64,000 nt of DNA from DASRAA01 sp963814165 (GCA_963814165.1 CAWFBW010000002.1:111075-175074), one strand, 5' to 3'. Shown: positions 1 to 8,348, numbered from the stretch's first letter. The notes: a model not told the origin generated them from the sequence alone. Program-made: numbers and translations.

Positions 1-61
1 CACCTTTCGCGCGGCGAATCGCCGCAACCGTTACGATCTCCGTATTTCTCTCCGTTGGCAT
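1..61 (-). CDS. 5' end of an unidentified gene, cut by window edge
   Basis: Reading leftward, an ATG at 61-59 is preceded by AAAGGAG about 7 nt upstream, a good ribosome binding site. The frame stays open for 20 codons to the window edge (MPTERNTEIVTVAAIRRAKG). The peptide is too short to assign a family, so no function is proposed. The call rests on the ribosome binding site and open frame only. Confidence 0.45.
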   Translation of the reverse strand, partial: MPTERNTEIVTVAAIRRAKG

Positions 62-249
62 GATGATCTCCTTTCCCAACAGTTCAGTGCCAGATCGACA
101 GAGCAGCGACTTCTTTCGTTTCGGAGTCTTGCGCGGATTTGGAAGCATTCTGTGCCGAACGGCGGGAAGCGTCAAGCCCCATCTGCAACAATGCAGGGCC
201 GGTCTACCGCGACCGGGAAGTCGACAAAAACTGCCCTGATGATCGGCTG

Positions 250-867
250 CTAGAGCGTCGAGATTTGCGTTACTGGAATGTTGCGCTGCCTCGCCTGCTG
301 AAGGAAGTGGTCCGTAACATCATCCGCTCCGCGCGACTGTTCGTTCCAGATAACCAGCGCCACCACCGTGGTTCCCGACTGCTTCGCGACCGCTTGCGCG
401 CGATCGAGCAACTTGAGGTTGGTTTCCAGATACCCCTCCTGGCTATCCGGAACCTTGAGCACTTCCACCTTTGCCGTCTTCATGGCCCGGTCGAAGAGCG
501 GCCCCCAATTCCCGGGCCGGTCGGTTACCGATGATTTGCGGAACTCGGCGGGCTCGGCTCCCAAAACCATGTAGCGCTTCACGTGCCGCTCCCCGGCCTC
601 CTGAAGCGCCAGCAGGTCGGCTCCGCAGGCTCCCGAGCACACCAGAGCAATTGGTTCTTCGTGGGCGAAAAACGTCGCGATCTTCTGCCGGACCGCGTCA
701 ACATTGGCCGCGGGAAATCGCGCGTCTTGGGCGTCAGGGGCATCCACGCGACGCCCCGCCGCGACTACGACCGGTCCCTTGGCAGATGCTTCCACTTCCA
801 TAAGATTCGCCAGTTTCCATCCCAGCGCAAGTCCGCTCAGAGTAGTTACAAATCGTCGACGATCCAT
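250..867 (-). CDS. Exported SLOG/Rossmann-like protein
   Basis: A 205-residue protein. The ATG at 867 gives MDRRRFVTTL, a twin-arginine-like N-terminus with a short hydrophobic stretch, so export is plausible. The upstream in-frame extension overlaps the divergent DinB gene and was rejected. Residues 32-40 form a hydrophobic beta strand ending in Gly-Arg-Arg. Residues 77-84 (CSGACGAD) resemble the nucleotide-binding GGAxGAD loop of SLOG-type proteins. The rest alternates strands and helices as a Rossmann-like fold would. The family assignment is an inference from this motif, and the substrate is unknown. Confidence 0.6.
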   Translation of the reverse strand: MDRRRFVTTLSGLALGWKLANLMEVEASAKGPVVVAAGRRVDAPDAQDARFPAANVDAVRQKIATFFAHEEPIALVCSGACGADLLALQEAGERHVKRYMVLGAEPAEFRKSSVTDRPGNWGPLFDRAMKTAKVEVLKVPDSQEGYLETNLKLLDRAQAVAKQSGTTVVALVIWNEQSRGADDVTDHFLQQARQRNIPVTQISTL

Positions 868-1006
868 AATATTAGAACTCCGATCGCGTCGTTGCATTCT
901 CGTCACGCTCGGGATATTAGCATTACCGGCGGCCGGTGTTTCATGCATTCCGCAGACCGCATAGAATGACACCACTGAAATTATCCCAGTGCTCGGACGG
1001 TCCATA

Positions 1007-1549
1007 ATGAACCCATCACTGCCGCACACCATCTCGCTTCTCGCCCACGCCCCCGCCGCGCTCAATGCGCTGCTTCGCGACCTGCCGGACGAATGGACGC
1101 ACTCCAACGAAGGCGACAGCACCTGGACCGCCATCGATGTCGTCGGCCACCTGATCAGTGGCGAACGCACCGACTGGCTCCCGCGCGCCCGCATCATCCT
1201 TCAGTATGGCGAAAGCCGCACCTTCGAGCCCTTCGACATGCACGGCCACGTTCGTGAAATCGAAGGCAAGTCGCTCAGCCAGTTGCTCGATGAGTTCGCC
1301 GATCTCCGAACCAACAACTTGTTCGAGTTGCGCGCCTGGAAGCTCCAACCTGCCGACCTCGACAAGCGCGGGATACATCCTTCCCAGGGCGTAGTGACCC
1401 TCTCCCAGTTGCTGGCGACATGGGGGGCGCACGACCTGACGCACCTGCACCAACTCTCCCGCATCCTGGCATACCAGTACCGCGACGCCGTCGGCCCGTG
1501 GAGCCAGTATCTTGGCGTTTTGCAGTGCCAGGGGCACAGTTCGAAGTAA
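1007..1549 (+). CDS. DinB-family protein
   Basis: A 180-residue helical protein of the DinB/YfiT type. The likely metal-binding histidines lie in GHLISGE (near residue 45) and in the C-terminal HDLTHLHQ cluster. DinB-fold proteins are putative metal-dependent enzymes, and some are thiol-dependent transferases; the substrate here cannot be told. The ATG at 1007 is preferred over a GTG at 989 because the extra six residues (MLGRSI) lie outside the normal start of the fold. It converges on the next gene across a strong hairpin. Confidence 0.85.
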   Translation: MNPSLPHTISLLAHAPAALNALLRDLPDEWTHSNEGDSTWTAIDVVGHLISGERTDWLPRARIILQYGESRTFEPFDMHGHVREIEGKSLSQLLDEFADLRTNNLFELRAWKLQPADLDKRGIHPSQGVVTLSQLLATWGAHDLTHLHQLSRILAYQYRDAVGPWSQYLGVLQCQGHSSK

Positions 1550-1554
1550 GGCAG

Positions 1555-1583
1555 GTGACGGACGCATAGTCCGCGTCCGTCAC
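1555..1583. terminator. Bidirectional hairpin terminator
   Basis: Perfect 11-bp arms (GTGACGGACGC at 1555-1565 and its complement at 1573-1583) with a 7-nt loop lie between two convergent genes. The T-tract is weak, so intrinsic termination is probable but not certain. Confidence 0.65.
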
Positions 1584-1608
1584 GCCTGCTTCACATCCGT
1601 TGGACTCG

Positions 1609-2593
1609 CTAGTAGATCTCGCCCCCGGCCTGGGTTGAACTCAGCACGCCTGCCGTCGCCGACACCGTGTAGTTGACTCCGCCTTTCCCCTTCCACTTCA
1701 CGACGTTGAAGCTTCCCGAGCGGTCAACTCGATACACGGAAATGTCCAGGTAGGTCAGCGGAGTCTTGGGTTGGCACACCTGCGGGGCGCCCGGCGCCTC
1801 CAGGAAATAGATCGTGCTGCTTCCGACCACCTTGCCTTTGCCGTCGCTGTCGATGAGCAGCGCTGTGTGCTCGTCGATCGCAATGTCGCGCGGCGCCCCG
1901 TATCCAACCGTTGTTGTACACCCGGCACAGGAACGCCAAGTCGCGGCCCATACGATCACGCGTCACGAAATGAGGGTCGCCAATCAAGCCTTGCAGGAGT
2001 GAGATGGTGACGAAATCTCGACCGAGGGTGATCCTGTGGTGGTATGGGTTGGCCAACGCCTGACTTGATTCCACTCCCTGATTCGCCAACGCCGTGTATA
2101 CGAACTGCGTAAGCACGTTCATACCTGCGCTCGTGCCGCCAATCGGAACTCCCTGCGCGATCAGCGTGTTCAATGCGACCTGCATCGGCGTTCCGGTCCA
2201 GAAATTAACGTAGTCCGACTGGTCGCCGCCGGCAATCCAGATTGCCTCGGCATGCTGCATGATGTTCGCGACGTCCGGATCGTTCGCCGCACTTATGTTG
2301 GGAACAATCACCGTCGCCACCGAGTTCTCATTCGGACAAAGCTGCTGGATGTATGGGTTATATGCATCCGTGCCCGTGGCGCGAATCACCAGGAAATCGC
2401 CGTTGCCGCTGCGCTGGCACATCCATTGGAATGCCGCATCCACATCGGTGCCTCCGCCCATCAGCACCGTTCCGGGGGTTGTAGACGTGGTTACGTCATT
2501 CGCATTGCCAACCCGAAAATACGAATACTTCTTGCCCGCGCTGGCGGGCACGACCATGCATGACAGCAAAAACAATACGGCAAGTGGTTTCAT
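1609..2593 (-). pseudogene. Secreted cyanophycinase-like S51 peptidase, frameshifted
   Basis: The first frame (ATG at 2593) starts with a clear signal peptide ending PASAG. It carries the S51 features: a GGG turn near residue 46, AGGDQS at 121-126, and the nucleophile motif GTSAGM with Ser155. Near position 1900 the frame is lost. The family C-terminus continues in another frame (GAPRDIAIDEHTALLIDSDG) to a stop at 1609. Rejoined, the product is about 327 residues, the usual size for the family. Cyanophycinases cleave beta-Asp-Arg dipeptides from cyanophycin; an exported form could scavenge external polymer. The single shift may be real decay or an indel error. Confidence 0.75.
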
Positions 2594-2646
2594 GGACGAC
2601 CTCCGTCAGCCGTTCACTATAGCCGTTCGTTGCTTCACTCACAAAC

Positions 2647-2686
2647 GCAAATCGCCGATACAGGAAGCTCCGGCTCGGCGATTTGC
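2647..2686 (-). terminator. Hairpin downstream of DinB gene
   Basis: Perfect 12-bp inverted arms (GCAAATCGCCGA at 2647-2658, complement at 2675-2686) with a 16-nt loop, just past the stop of the DinB gene at 2717. It separates that gene from the cyanophycinase start. Confidence 0.6.
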
Positions 2687-2716
2687 AAACTGCGGTTTCG
2701 TGCGTGGCTACTACGT

Positions 2717-3214
2717 TCAGGCAAACGGATTCTCATCCGCGCTGCGCCCGTACACCACCGGCACTGGAATATCCAGCAGCCGGAGGTACACCGAAAGCTG
2801 TCCGCGATGGTGATACCAGTGGTTCAGCATAATCGTTCGCACGATCCCGGCACGCGGCACCGTGAATAGGGTCTTGTCGCCAGCCGTCATCGTCCACGGC
2901 TGCATCGCCGATTCGTCCGTCATCGACCGCAAACGCTTCTCGCCCTCGGTCACAGCGGCCTCAAACCCCATCAACACGGTGTCCAGGTCCTTGGGCTGCT
3001 CGGGAACGAAATTTGCCTGCGACACATCAAAGCCATCGCGTTGCGCCAACGCCGACACGCGGTCTGGAATCTGCGCAATGTGCCACGCGAGCTGCCCCAG
3101 TGTCATCGACTTGCCATGCGGCTGCCACGTTAGCTTGTCGGCCGGAACCCTGCTCAGTATCCGCCGCGTGACTTCGACCTCCGCCAGGTATTCCGCAACC
3201 GTCGGCTCCATCAT
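2717..3214 (-). CDS. DinB-family protein
   Basis: A 165-residue four-helix DinB-fold protein with putative metal-site histidines in LAWHIAQIP and in the C-terminal NHWYHHRGQ motif. The last motif is typical of the DUF664/DinB_2 branch. The ATG at 3214 overlaps the stop codon of the upstream DUF899 gene (ATGA), which implies translational coupling and decides the start over a longer in-frame alternative. The enzymatic role is unknown. It is unrelated in sequence detail to the DinB protein at 1.0 kb, so this is not a recent duplicate. Confidence 0.85.
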   Translation of the reverse strand: MMEPTVAEYLAEVEVTRRILSRVPADKLTWQPHGKSMTLGQLAWHIAQIPDRVSALAQRDGFDVSQANFVPEQPKDLDTVLMGFEAAVTEGEKRLRSMTDESAMQPWTMTAGDKTLFTVPRAGIVRTIMLNHWYHHRGQLSVYLRLLDIPVPVVYGRSADENPFA

Positions 3215-3990
3215 CTTGTGCGACTTCTCCGCCTCCCCGAGCAGCATCCCGCTGCTTCTGCGTCCGCATAGCGGTCATGGTGCCGCACCCATGCCATCGC
3301 GTGCGGCGTCATGCCCTCTTCGTCACGACCCTTCGGCGTCATGTCGAGATAGTTGTAAGTCGTCAGCAGGATGTCGAGACCGCGCCCGTAAGTCGAATAC
3401 GTGTGATAGATCTGCCCGTCCGCGTCCTTGTAGAACACGCTGAGCCCCGGCCCTTCCTCCATCGGAAAGTCCCACGAACCGTAGTTGTAGTTGCGCTTTC
3501 CTGGCTGCCGATCCGCCTCCGTGAACGACACCTTGTAGTCGTAGTTGAAGTCGCTTCCGAACGACGAAACCCACGGAAACCGCCATCCCATGCGCTTCTT
3601 GAAGCCCTCGATCTCCGGCGATGTAGCTCGCGAAACCGCCGCGAAAGCCACATCGCGCTGATCCAGGTGCACCCGCATCCCATCAAAGTTGTCCGCCAGG
3701 AACGAGCAGCTCGGGCAGCCCTGCTCCCATCCCGGACCGAACATGAAGTGATACACAACCAGCTGGCTGCGTCCCTTGAACAGCTCCGACAGCGAGACCT
3801 TGCCCGTCGGACCTTCAAACACGTAGCTCTTCTCCACTTTCTCCCACGGTAGCTCGCGCCGTTGCCGGCTCAATTCGTCACGCAGCCGGGTGAATTCCTT
3901 CTCCTTCTTCAGCAGTGCTTTTCTCGCCGTCAGCCATTCCGCTGGTGAAACGACCTGGGTGTTCAGTTTCTCGGTTGTTGCTGTGCTCAT
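3211..3990 (-). CDS. DUF899 thioredoxin-like protein
   Basis: A 259-residue DUF899 protein. The ATG at 3990 has AGGAG 7-8 nt upstream; a longer in-frame start lacks a comparable site. Residues 76-105 hold the family signature, LVVYHFMFGPGW followed by GCPSCSFLADN, with CPSC at 92-95 resembling a thioredoxin-type active site. RFPWVSS and the aromatic-rich RNYNYGSW stretch follow, as in the family. DUF899 proteins are believed to be redox or thiol-related, but no reaction is established. It heads an operon with the DinB gene by a 4-nt overlap and follows a small CPAC membrane protein. Confidence 0.9.
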   Translation of the reverse strand: MSTATTEKLNTQVVSPAEWLTARKALLKKEKEFTRLRDELSRQRRELPWEKVEKSYVFEGPTGKVSLSELFKGRSQLVVYHFMFGPGWEQGCPSCSFLADNFDGMRVHLDQRDVAFAAVSRATSPEIEGFKKRMGWRFPWVSSFGSDFNYDYKVSFTEADRQPGKRNYNYGSWDFPMEEGPGLSVFYKDADGQIYHTYSTYGRGLDILLTTYNYLDMTPKGRDEEGMTPHAMAWVRHHDRYADAEAAGCCSGRRRSRTR

Positions 3991-4126
3991 CGTAACTTCT
4001 CCTCTGCTTCGATGTTTCGTTTTTTGCCTTGGCGCGAAACGCCCTCGCCACAAGAGCGCCCGACCCGCCGGCCGAAATCGCGCCGCCTACAATCCAAAGT
4101 GTTGCCGCCAAACATGCCGGACACAT
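3878..4126 (-). CDS. Small CPAC-motif membrane protein
   Basis: The ATG at 4126 starts MCPACLAATLWIVGGAISAG, one transmembrane helix with a Cys-Pro-Ala-Cys pair at its very start. Short proteins of this shape are commonly found beside DUF899 genes (my recollection, not checked). The visible frame runs 82 codons and ends inside the DUF899 gene in another frame. Only the first 35-40 residues look like a real protein; the charged tail may come from an indel that removed the normal stop. The CPAC pair suggests thiol redox or metal binding next to a redox-type partner. Confidence 0.6.
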   Translation of the reverse strand: MCPACLAATLWIVGGAISAGGSGALVARAFRAKAKNETSKQRRSYDEHSNNRETEHPGRFTSGMADGEKSTAEEGEGIHPAA

Positions 4127-4135
4127 AACCGCTCC

Positions 4136-4597
4136 CTACCGCTTCGTCGCTTCCGCCCGCTTGCGCGCGCCTTCCAGCATGTGCGCCCAGCCGCCGGTCA
4201 CGCCTTTCCGGTGATCGTCCTGAATTGCGCCGAACGCCTTATGATGAAACTTGATCAGCGTGCCGCCGTCCGCCTCGCTCAAGCGGTACTGTACGTTCGA
4301 TACCACAGCGTAGGACATGAACAATGGCCCCGCGAACTCCAACAGGGTCGGACGCTTGATGGCCTGCACGTGCGCCCAGAAATGTCCGTTGTTGTTACCC
4401 AAATCTCGGAACCACCTTCCTCCCGGCCATGCTTCCAGCTTCATCGGCAGGGCGTCGCCTTCGGGCGTACTGTTCCCCGGGCCAAGCTGTTCCAGTAGCG
4501 CCTCGAACGTGTCTTCCAGGCTGGCGTTGACGTGAATTTCCTGGGCCACGACGAGCGTCAGGCTCTCGATCCCGGCCACGGTTTGCATCGTGCTCAT
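4136..4597 (-). CDS. SRPBCC/AHSA1-type ligand-binding protein
   Basis: A 153-residue START-like (SRPBCC) protein. The N-terminal strand VAQEIHVNASLEDTFEALL, the central PGGRWFRDLGNN, the WAHVQAIKRPTLLEF stretch and the final long helix (GVTGGWAHMLEGARKRAE) match the AHSA1 group. The start overlaps the ArsR stop by ATGA at 4594-4597, so the two are co-translated. ArsR-SRPBCC pairs usually form autoregulated operons in which the SRPBCC protein binds or modifies a small ligand. The ligand is unknown here. Confidence 0.85.
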   Translation of the reverse strand: MSTMQTVAGIESLTLVVAQEIHVNASLEDTFEALLEQLGPGNSTPEGDALPMKLEAWPGGRWFRDLGNNNGHFWAHVQAIKRPTLLEFAGPLFMSYAVVSNVQYRLSEADGGTLIKFHHKAFGAIQDDHRKGVTGGWAHMLEGARKRAEATKR

Positions 4598-4962
4598 ACA
4601 TCCTCCTCGCTGCTTTTCTTGGGTTGATTCAGCCGTTCCAGACTCTTGGCTTCGGCACGTTCCTTCACCCGGAGCAACTGGTGTCCCCAGAACTTCTCAA
4701 ACGTCTTCGTCCACTCGTACAAGGGCCGTATCGCGTCGGCATTCGTTCGATACATCATGTGCCTTCCGTTTCGCCGCACCCTCACCAGCCCCACGTTTCG
4801 CAGCACCTTCAGGTGCTTCGAAACCGAGGGCTGCTCCATCCTCAACGCGACTACGATGTCGCCCACCGACCGCTCTGTCCCCGCCAGGTGAAACAGAATC
4901 TCCCGCCGCCGCGGCTCGGCCACCGCATTGAACGCATCGGAAGTCGTCGCCGCTCGTGCCAT
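4594..4962 (-). CDS. ArsR-family transcriptional regulator
   Basis: A 122-residue winged-helix repressor. Residues 15-25 (AEPRRREILFHL) and the recognition helix region MEQPSVSKHLKVLRNVGLV are the ArsR signature, followed by the wing RRNGRHMMYR. No CxC metal-binding motif is present, so this is the SRPBCC-associated subgroup rather than a metal sensor. The start lies about 22 nt from the centre of a perfect palindrome, the probable autoregulatory operator. It is co-transcribed with the SRPBCC gene. Confidence 0.92.
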   Translation of the reverse strand: MARAATTSDAFNAVAEPRRREILFHLAGTERSVGDIVVALRMEQPSVSKHLKVLRNVGLVRVRRNGRHMMYRTNADAIRPLYEWTKTFEKFWGHQLLRVKERAEAKSLERLNQPKKSSEEDV

Positions 4963-4974
4963 GGACGAAAATAT

Positions 4975-4994
4975 ATATTCCTATATAGGAATAT
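4975..4994 (-). promoter_or_regulatory. Palindromic operator of the ArsR operon
   Basis: A perfect 20-bp palindrome, ATATTCCTATATAGGAATAT, immediately upstream of the ArsR start. It is AT-rich in a GC-rich setting and sits where a promoter would be, as expected for an autoregulated ArsR operator. Binding by the adjacent regulator is an inference from position and symmetry. Confidence 0.8.
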
Positions 4995-5162
4995 GTCAAG
5001 CGCAATCTTTTCACGCCTCGGCTTCGCCCCTTCCCGCCGATGCCATGAGTTACGAATCTTTACAAAGTTCTTGGAACTGCCTTCCGTTCTCTCACCGAAG
5101 CACCTACGACATCGCGAATATCAGACCCGTTCCCACTCGGTGGCGAGGATTGGAGTTTCGCG

Positions 5163-6851
5163 TTGCACGGAAGTCGGAACCCGCGCGGTTGGTTACGTTT
5201 TGCTGTCGCCCTGCTTTTGTTCGGGCCCGCCACCACCTGCCGTACTGCAAATGAATCGTCACCCACGACGGTTGCTGAGTCCAACTACGTCGGCAACCAG
5301 GCTTGCGCCCAGTGTCACGCCGCAATCTACCAGTCGTACGGCCAGACCCCCATGGCCCACGCCAGCGGACCCGCCACCGAGAACCTCATCGCCGGCAATT
5401 TCTTCGATAAAAAATCAAACGTCTCCTACCGCGTTTACCAGGAGAACGGAAAAGTCTGGCTCAGCTTCGACCGCCCCGGTGATCCTCTGGTGCACGGCAA
5501 GCGCGAACTGCTGGACTACATCGGGCAAGGTCGCCGCGGACGAACCTATCTCTTCTCCGTCGATGGCTTCGTCTTTGAGTCGCCGATCAACTGGTACAGC
5601 GACCGCCACCTGTGGGACATGGCGCCCGCCTATCACGATGACTCCGAAGCTCCCATGAATCTGCCGGCCGTGATGTCCTGTCTGGACTGTCACGTCAGCG
5701 GCATTCGTCCTCCCCTCGACGGCACCGAAAACCGCTACCAGGCTCCCTTGTTCTCGCAAGCGGGCGTCAGTTGCGAACGCTGTCACGGGCCGGCGTCGGC
5801 CCACGTCAAAGGCGGCGCTATCGTCAATTCCGCAAAACTCCCGCCCGCTCGCCGCGACGCCATCTGCATGCAATGTCATCTTGAGGGCAATGCTGCCATC
5901 GAGCGTCCCGGCAAACACCTGTACGAATTCCGCCCGGGTGACGACCTTTCCGACTACGTGCGCTATTACGTCCGTGCTGACAAGCCGTCCGCGGGACTGG
6001 GAGCGAACAGCCAGTTTGAGGCCCTGGCGCAAAGCGTGTGCAAGAAGAAGTCCGGCGACGCCATGTCATGCACCAGTTGCCACGATCCTCATCAATCGCC
6101 GTCGCCCGAAACCCGCGTCGCTTTCTATCGCGCCAAGTGTCTCGCCTGTCACGGCGCAGCCTTCGGCGGGAAGCACCACGCCGATCAGCCCGATTGCGCC
6201 ACGTGCCACATGCCCGCCGACCCTAGCACTGACATCACGCACACCGACGTGACCGACCACCGCATTCCTCGTCGGCCGACTTTCGGACCTGCGTTGGAGA
6301 ATGTGCGCTCGAATTCCCTGCCTTCCACTCCGCCACTCGTTCCTTTTCCAGATTCAAAGGAAGCTGAAAAAGATTTGCGCGACAAGGCGCTGGCCTGGGA
6401 AACCCTGGCCGAGTCCGGTAACGAAGCCGCCGCCAAGCCAGCCGAGCAACTCCTGCGCAAGGCCTTGGCCGAGTCGCCCAAAGACCCCGCGCTTTTATCA
6501 GCATTGGGATACAGCGAGCAAAAACACGGTCATACCAAAGAGTCGCTTGAGCTCTACCAGCGAGCGTTGGCTGCCGATCCCAACCTCATCGACGCTGCCA
6601 ACAATCTCGGTGTTCTCGATGCCAAATCCGGACACATGCGCGAGGCCGTCGCACTTTGGGAAGAGGCGTTTCAGCGCGAGCCCGGAAAAAGCAGCGTCGG
6701 CATGAACCTGGCGCGCGCCTTCTGCAGCGCCGGACAAATCGACCAGGCCCGCGATTTCACTCTACGCGTTCTGGAATTTAACCCCGACCTGACCTCCGCC
6801 AAGCACCTGTTGCACGAGGTCAATGAGACGCCGCCCAAGTGCGGCCTGTAA
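5163..6851 (+). CDS. Seven-haem cytochrome c with C-terminal TPR domain
   Basis: A 562-residue exported protein. The TTG at 5163 has GGAG 7 nt upstream and gives a hydrophobic export segment (residues 11-25) ending near Cys26, possibly a weak lipobox. Seven CxxCH haem sites follow: CAQCH (48-52), CLDCH, CERCH, CMQCH, CTSCH, CLACH and CATCH, the last ending in CHMPAD. Residues from about 400 to 550 form at least three TPR-like units (ALLSALGYSEQKHGHTKESL and similar). Multihaem cytochromes of this type carry electrons in the periplasm; the TPR part suggests docking to a partner. No oxidoreductase neighbour was seen. Confidence 0.88.
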   Translation: MHGSRNPRGWLRFAVALLLFGPATTCRTANESSPTTVAESNYVGNQACAQCHAAIYQSYGQTPMAHASGPATENLIAGNFFDKKSNVSYRVYQENGKVWLSFDRPGDPLVHGKRELLDYIGQGRRGRTYLFSVDGFVFESPINWYSDRHLWDMAPAYHDDSEAPMNLPAVMSCLDCHVSGIRPPLDGTENRYQAPLFSQAGVSCERCHGPASAHVKGGAIVNSAKLPPARRDAICMQCHLEGNAAIERPGKHLYEFRPGDDLSDYVRYYVRADKPSAGLGANSQFEALAQSVCKKKSGDAMSCTSCHDPHQSPSPETRVAFYRAKCLACHGAAFGGKHHADQPDCATCHMPADPSTDITHTDVTDHRIPRRPTFGPALENVRSNSLPSTPPLVPFPDSKEAEKDLRDKALAWETLAESGNEAAAKPAEQLLRKALAESPKDPALLSALGYSEQKHGHTKESLELYQRALAADPNLIDAANNLGVLDAKSGHMREAVALWEEAFQREPGKSSVGMNLARAFCSAGQIDQARDFTLRVLEFNPDLTSAKHLLHEVNETPPKCGL

Positions 6852-6893
6852 GAGTACGTTCCCGGAATTCGTAGCGTCGCGCGCCGTACTCAG

Positions 6894-7096
6894 GCCGGGT
6901 GCCCCAGGTACCCGATTTTCCTTCAGAAATCTTAGTCTGTGGGTGCCCCAGGTTCGCGCGCGTTCTTTGCGCGCTAACCTGGGATCACTGCACTCGGGGT
7001 AGATCATGTTGTAAATTCCGTCTATGCCCGCAAGTCTCCGGCGACGCCAGCAATCCGGACAATCCCACTTCGTCACCTTCAGTTGTTATCGCCGCC
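6894..7096 (+). repeat. 203-bp direct repeat, copy 1 (RAYT 5' region)
   Basis: This segment holds the upstream palindrome and first 24 codons of the RAYT gene. It recurs at 9220-9422 in the same orientation with one difference seen (CCCACTTCG against CCCATTTCG). Copy 1 is the parental location because the transposase gene is complete here. Confidence 0.92.
6947..6983 (+). repeat. REP-like palindrome upstream of RAYT
   Basis: The hairpin has CCCAGGTT (6947-6954) and AACCTGGG (6976-6983) as outer arms and GCGCGC inner arms. Preceded by GGGTGCC, it matches the palindrome just downstream of the RAYT gene and others at 8.35, 9.27 and 25.05 kb. Such palindromes are the usual companions and substrates of RAYT transposases. 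Confidence 0.8.
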
Positions 7097-7569
7097 AGCC
7101 CAACTTCACTGACGGCGCAGTGTATGACTTGTTTTCCGTCTGTCTGGAAGACATGCGCCGTCGCTTCGCCCTACGCGTTTACGGCTACGTGGTGATGCCC
7201 CAGCACGTCCATTTGCTGCTGAGCGAGCCCGAACAAGGCACGCTGGCCGACGCGATCCACTACTTGAAGTTGTCATTCACCAAGCGACTGCGCAGCCAAC
7301 GACCCGGTGCGGGGTCCTTCTGGCAAAAACGCTATTACGACCGTAATGTTCGGAATGCCGACGAGTTCACAGTCAAGCTGCGCTACCTGCACCGGAATCC
7401 GGTGAAGCGTGGACTGGTGAAGGAAGCAGGCGACTGGCGCTGGAGCAGCTTCCGGCACTATGCTTTCCGTGAGATGGGAGTGGTGGAGATTGAATCGGAG
7501 TGGACGGCGAGAGACCGTGAGTTGGCGGCGATAGGCGGGGCGGCCCGAGTGTTCCTGCGCCCAGGTTAG
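7024..7569 (+). mobile_element. REP-associated tyrosine transposase (RAYT)
   Basis: A 181-residue Y1-type transposase of the IS200-related RAYT family. It has the N-terminal HFVTFSCYRR strand, the metal-binding HUH motif HVH at 61-63 in VVMPQHVHLLL, and the catalytic tyrosine Tyr121 in YLHRNPVKRGLV followed by WRWSSFRHY. All hallmark residues are present, so the enzyme looks active. RAYTs cut and join single-stranded REP hairpins. The stop codon lies inside the downstream palindrome, so gene and palindrome form one unit. Copies of the palindrome lie elsewhere in the window. Confidence 0.93.
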
Positions 7570-7595
7570 CGCCCAAAAGAGGGCGCGAACCTGGG
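7560..7595 (-). repeat. REP-like palindrome downstream of RAYT
   Basis: CCCAGGTT at 7560-7567 and AACCTGGG at 7588-7595 with GCGCCC/GGGCGC inner arms, followed by GCACCC. It is the same element as at 6947 in the opposite orientation, so the transposase gene is bracketed by inverted copies. It contains the RAYT stop codon. Confidence 0.8.
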
Positions 7596-7697
7596 GCACC
7601 CGGCGATTACGATTCCAACTGGCTTGGCTACGGTCGGATACGGACTTTATTTCTTCAAGAACTCTACTCTTCCTGCATTTAAGAACTGGGGACACGA

Positions 7698-8171
7698 ATG
7701 AATAGCAACCCGTTCAACACAGCGACTGAAGCCGGTAAATCAGAATCAGTGCTGCGCTCGACAGGACTTGGGACGTGGATGGCTGCAGTATTCATTGGCC
7801 ACGCAGTCGGCTCGGCTTTCTTTGTAGGCCTCGCTGGTTTCCTCTTAAATGTGCCGGTTAGTAGACTGCTACTACCTTTTGTCATGTTGTGTTACTGCGG
7901 CCTAGTACTATCGCTTCTACTCTATTGGGTATCTCTGGCGCGCAAACAACCTAAGTCCTGCGCCGTACGATTTGCAGTCGTAATCTTTTTCTACTTGCAA
8001 ATGGTGGGGGGGGCTTTCGCAATTAGCGCGATTAAGCTTGGGATGCTGTCGCCAGAAACTACTCTAAGCGATTATGTCCCGTGGCTCGTGCCATTTTCTG
8101 CACTTGCTTCATTGGGACTGTACTATATGGTGCGCCAGATGCTCGAAACGAGTAGTAAGGCACCATCTTGA
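7698..8171 (+). CDS. Four-helix membrane protein of unknown function
   Basis: A 157-residue protein with four predicted membrane helices, roughly residues 25-50, 56-78, 88-112 and 125-145, and a short soluble N-terminus. The ATG at 7698 follows GGGGACACGA, a passable ribosome site. No family motif was recognised. It sits between the RAYT unit and a gene-free repeat region, and its lower GC content than the neighbours hints at an acquired gene. Confidence 0.6.
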   Translation: MNSNPFNTATEAGKSESVLRSTGLGTWMAAVFIGHAVGSAFFVGLAGFLLNVPVSRLLLPFVMLCYCGLVLSLLLYWVSLARKQPKSCAVRFAVVIFFYLQMVGGAFAISAIKLGMLSPETTLSDYVPWLVPFSALASLGLYYMVRQMLETSSKAPS

Positions 8172-8197
8172 GCGCTGGTGGCCCACATATCCCGTGG

Positions 8198-8228
8198 CCC
8201 ATATTTGCCTTCCTTTGGCAAATGTGGG
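8198..8228 (+). terminator. Hairpin after membrane protein gene
   Basis: CCCATATTTGCC (8198-8209) pairs with GGCAAATGTGGG (8217-8228), one G-T mismatch, 7-nt loop. It lies 27 nt past the stop at 8171. It may act as terminator or belong to a dispersed palindrome family. Confidence 0.5.
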
Positions 8229-8348
8229 GCTTTGTCCGTCATCGCGACTGAATTGATGGAGTGGGGGCGACAATCAGGCAGCTAGCCCACAGTTGCCTAG
8301 CTGGTGGGCCCAGGTAACTTCCGTTCCCCAACGAAATAATCGTGAGGG

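Noticed and set aside
6894..7600. A complete IS200/IS605 element with accessory gene
   Set aside because: Only the RAYT-type transposase is present, without TnpB, and the flanks are REP-type palindromes.
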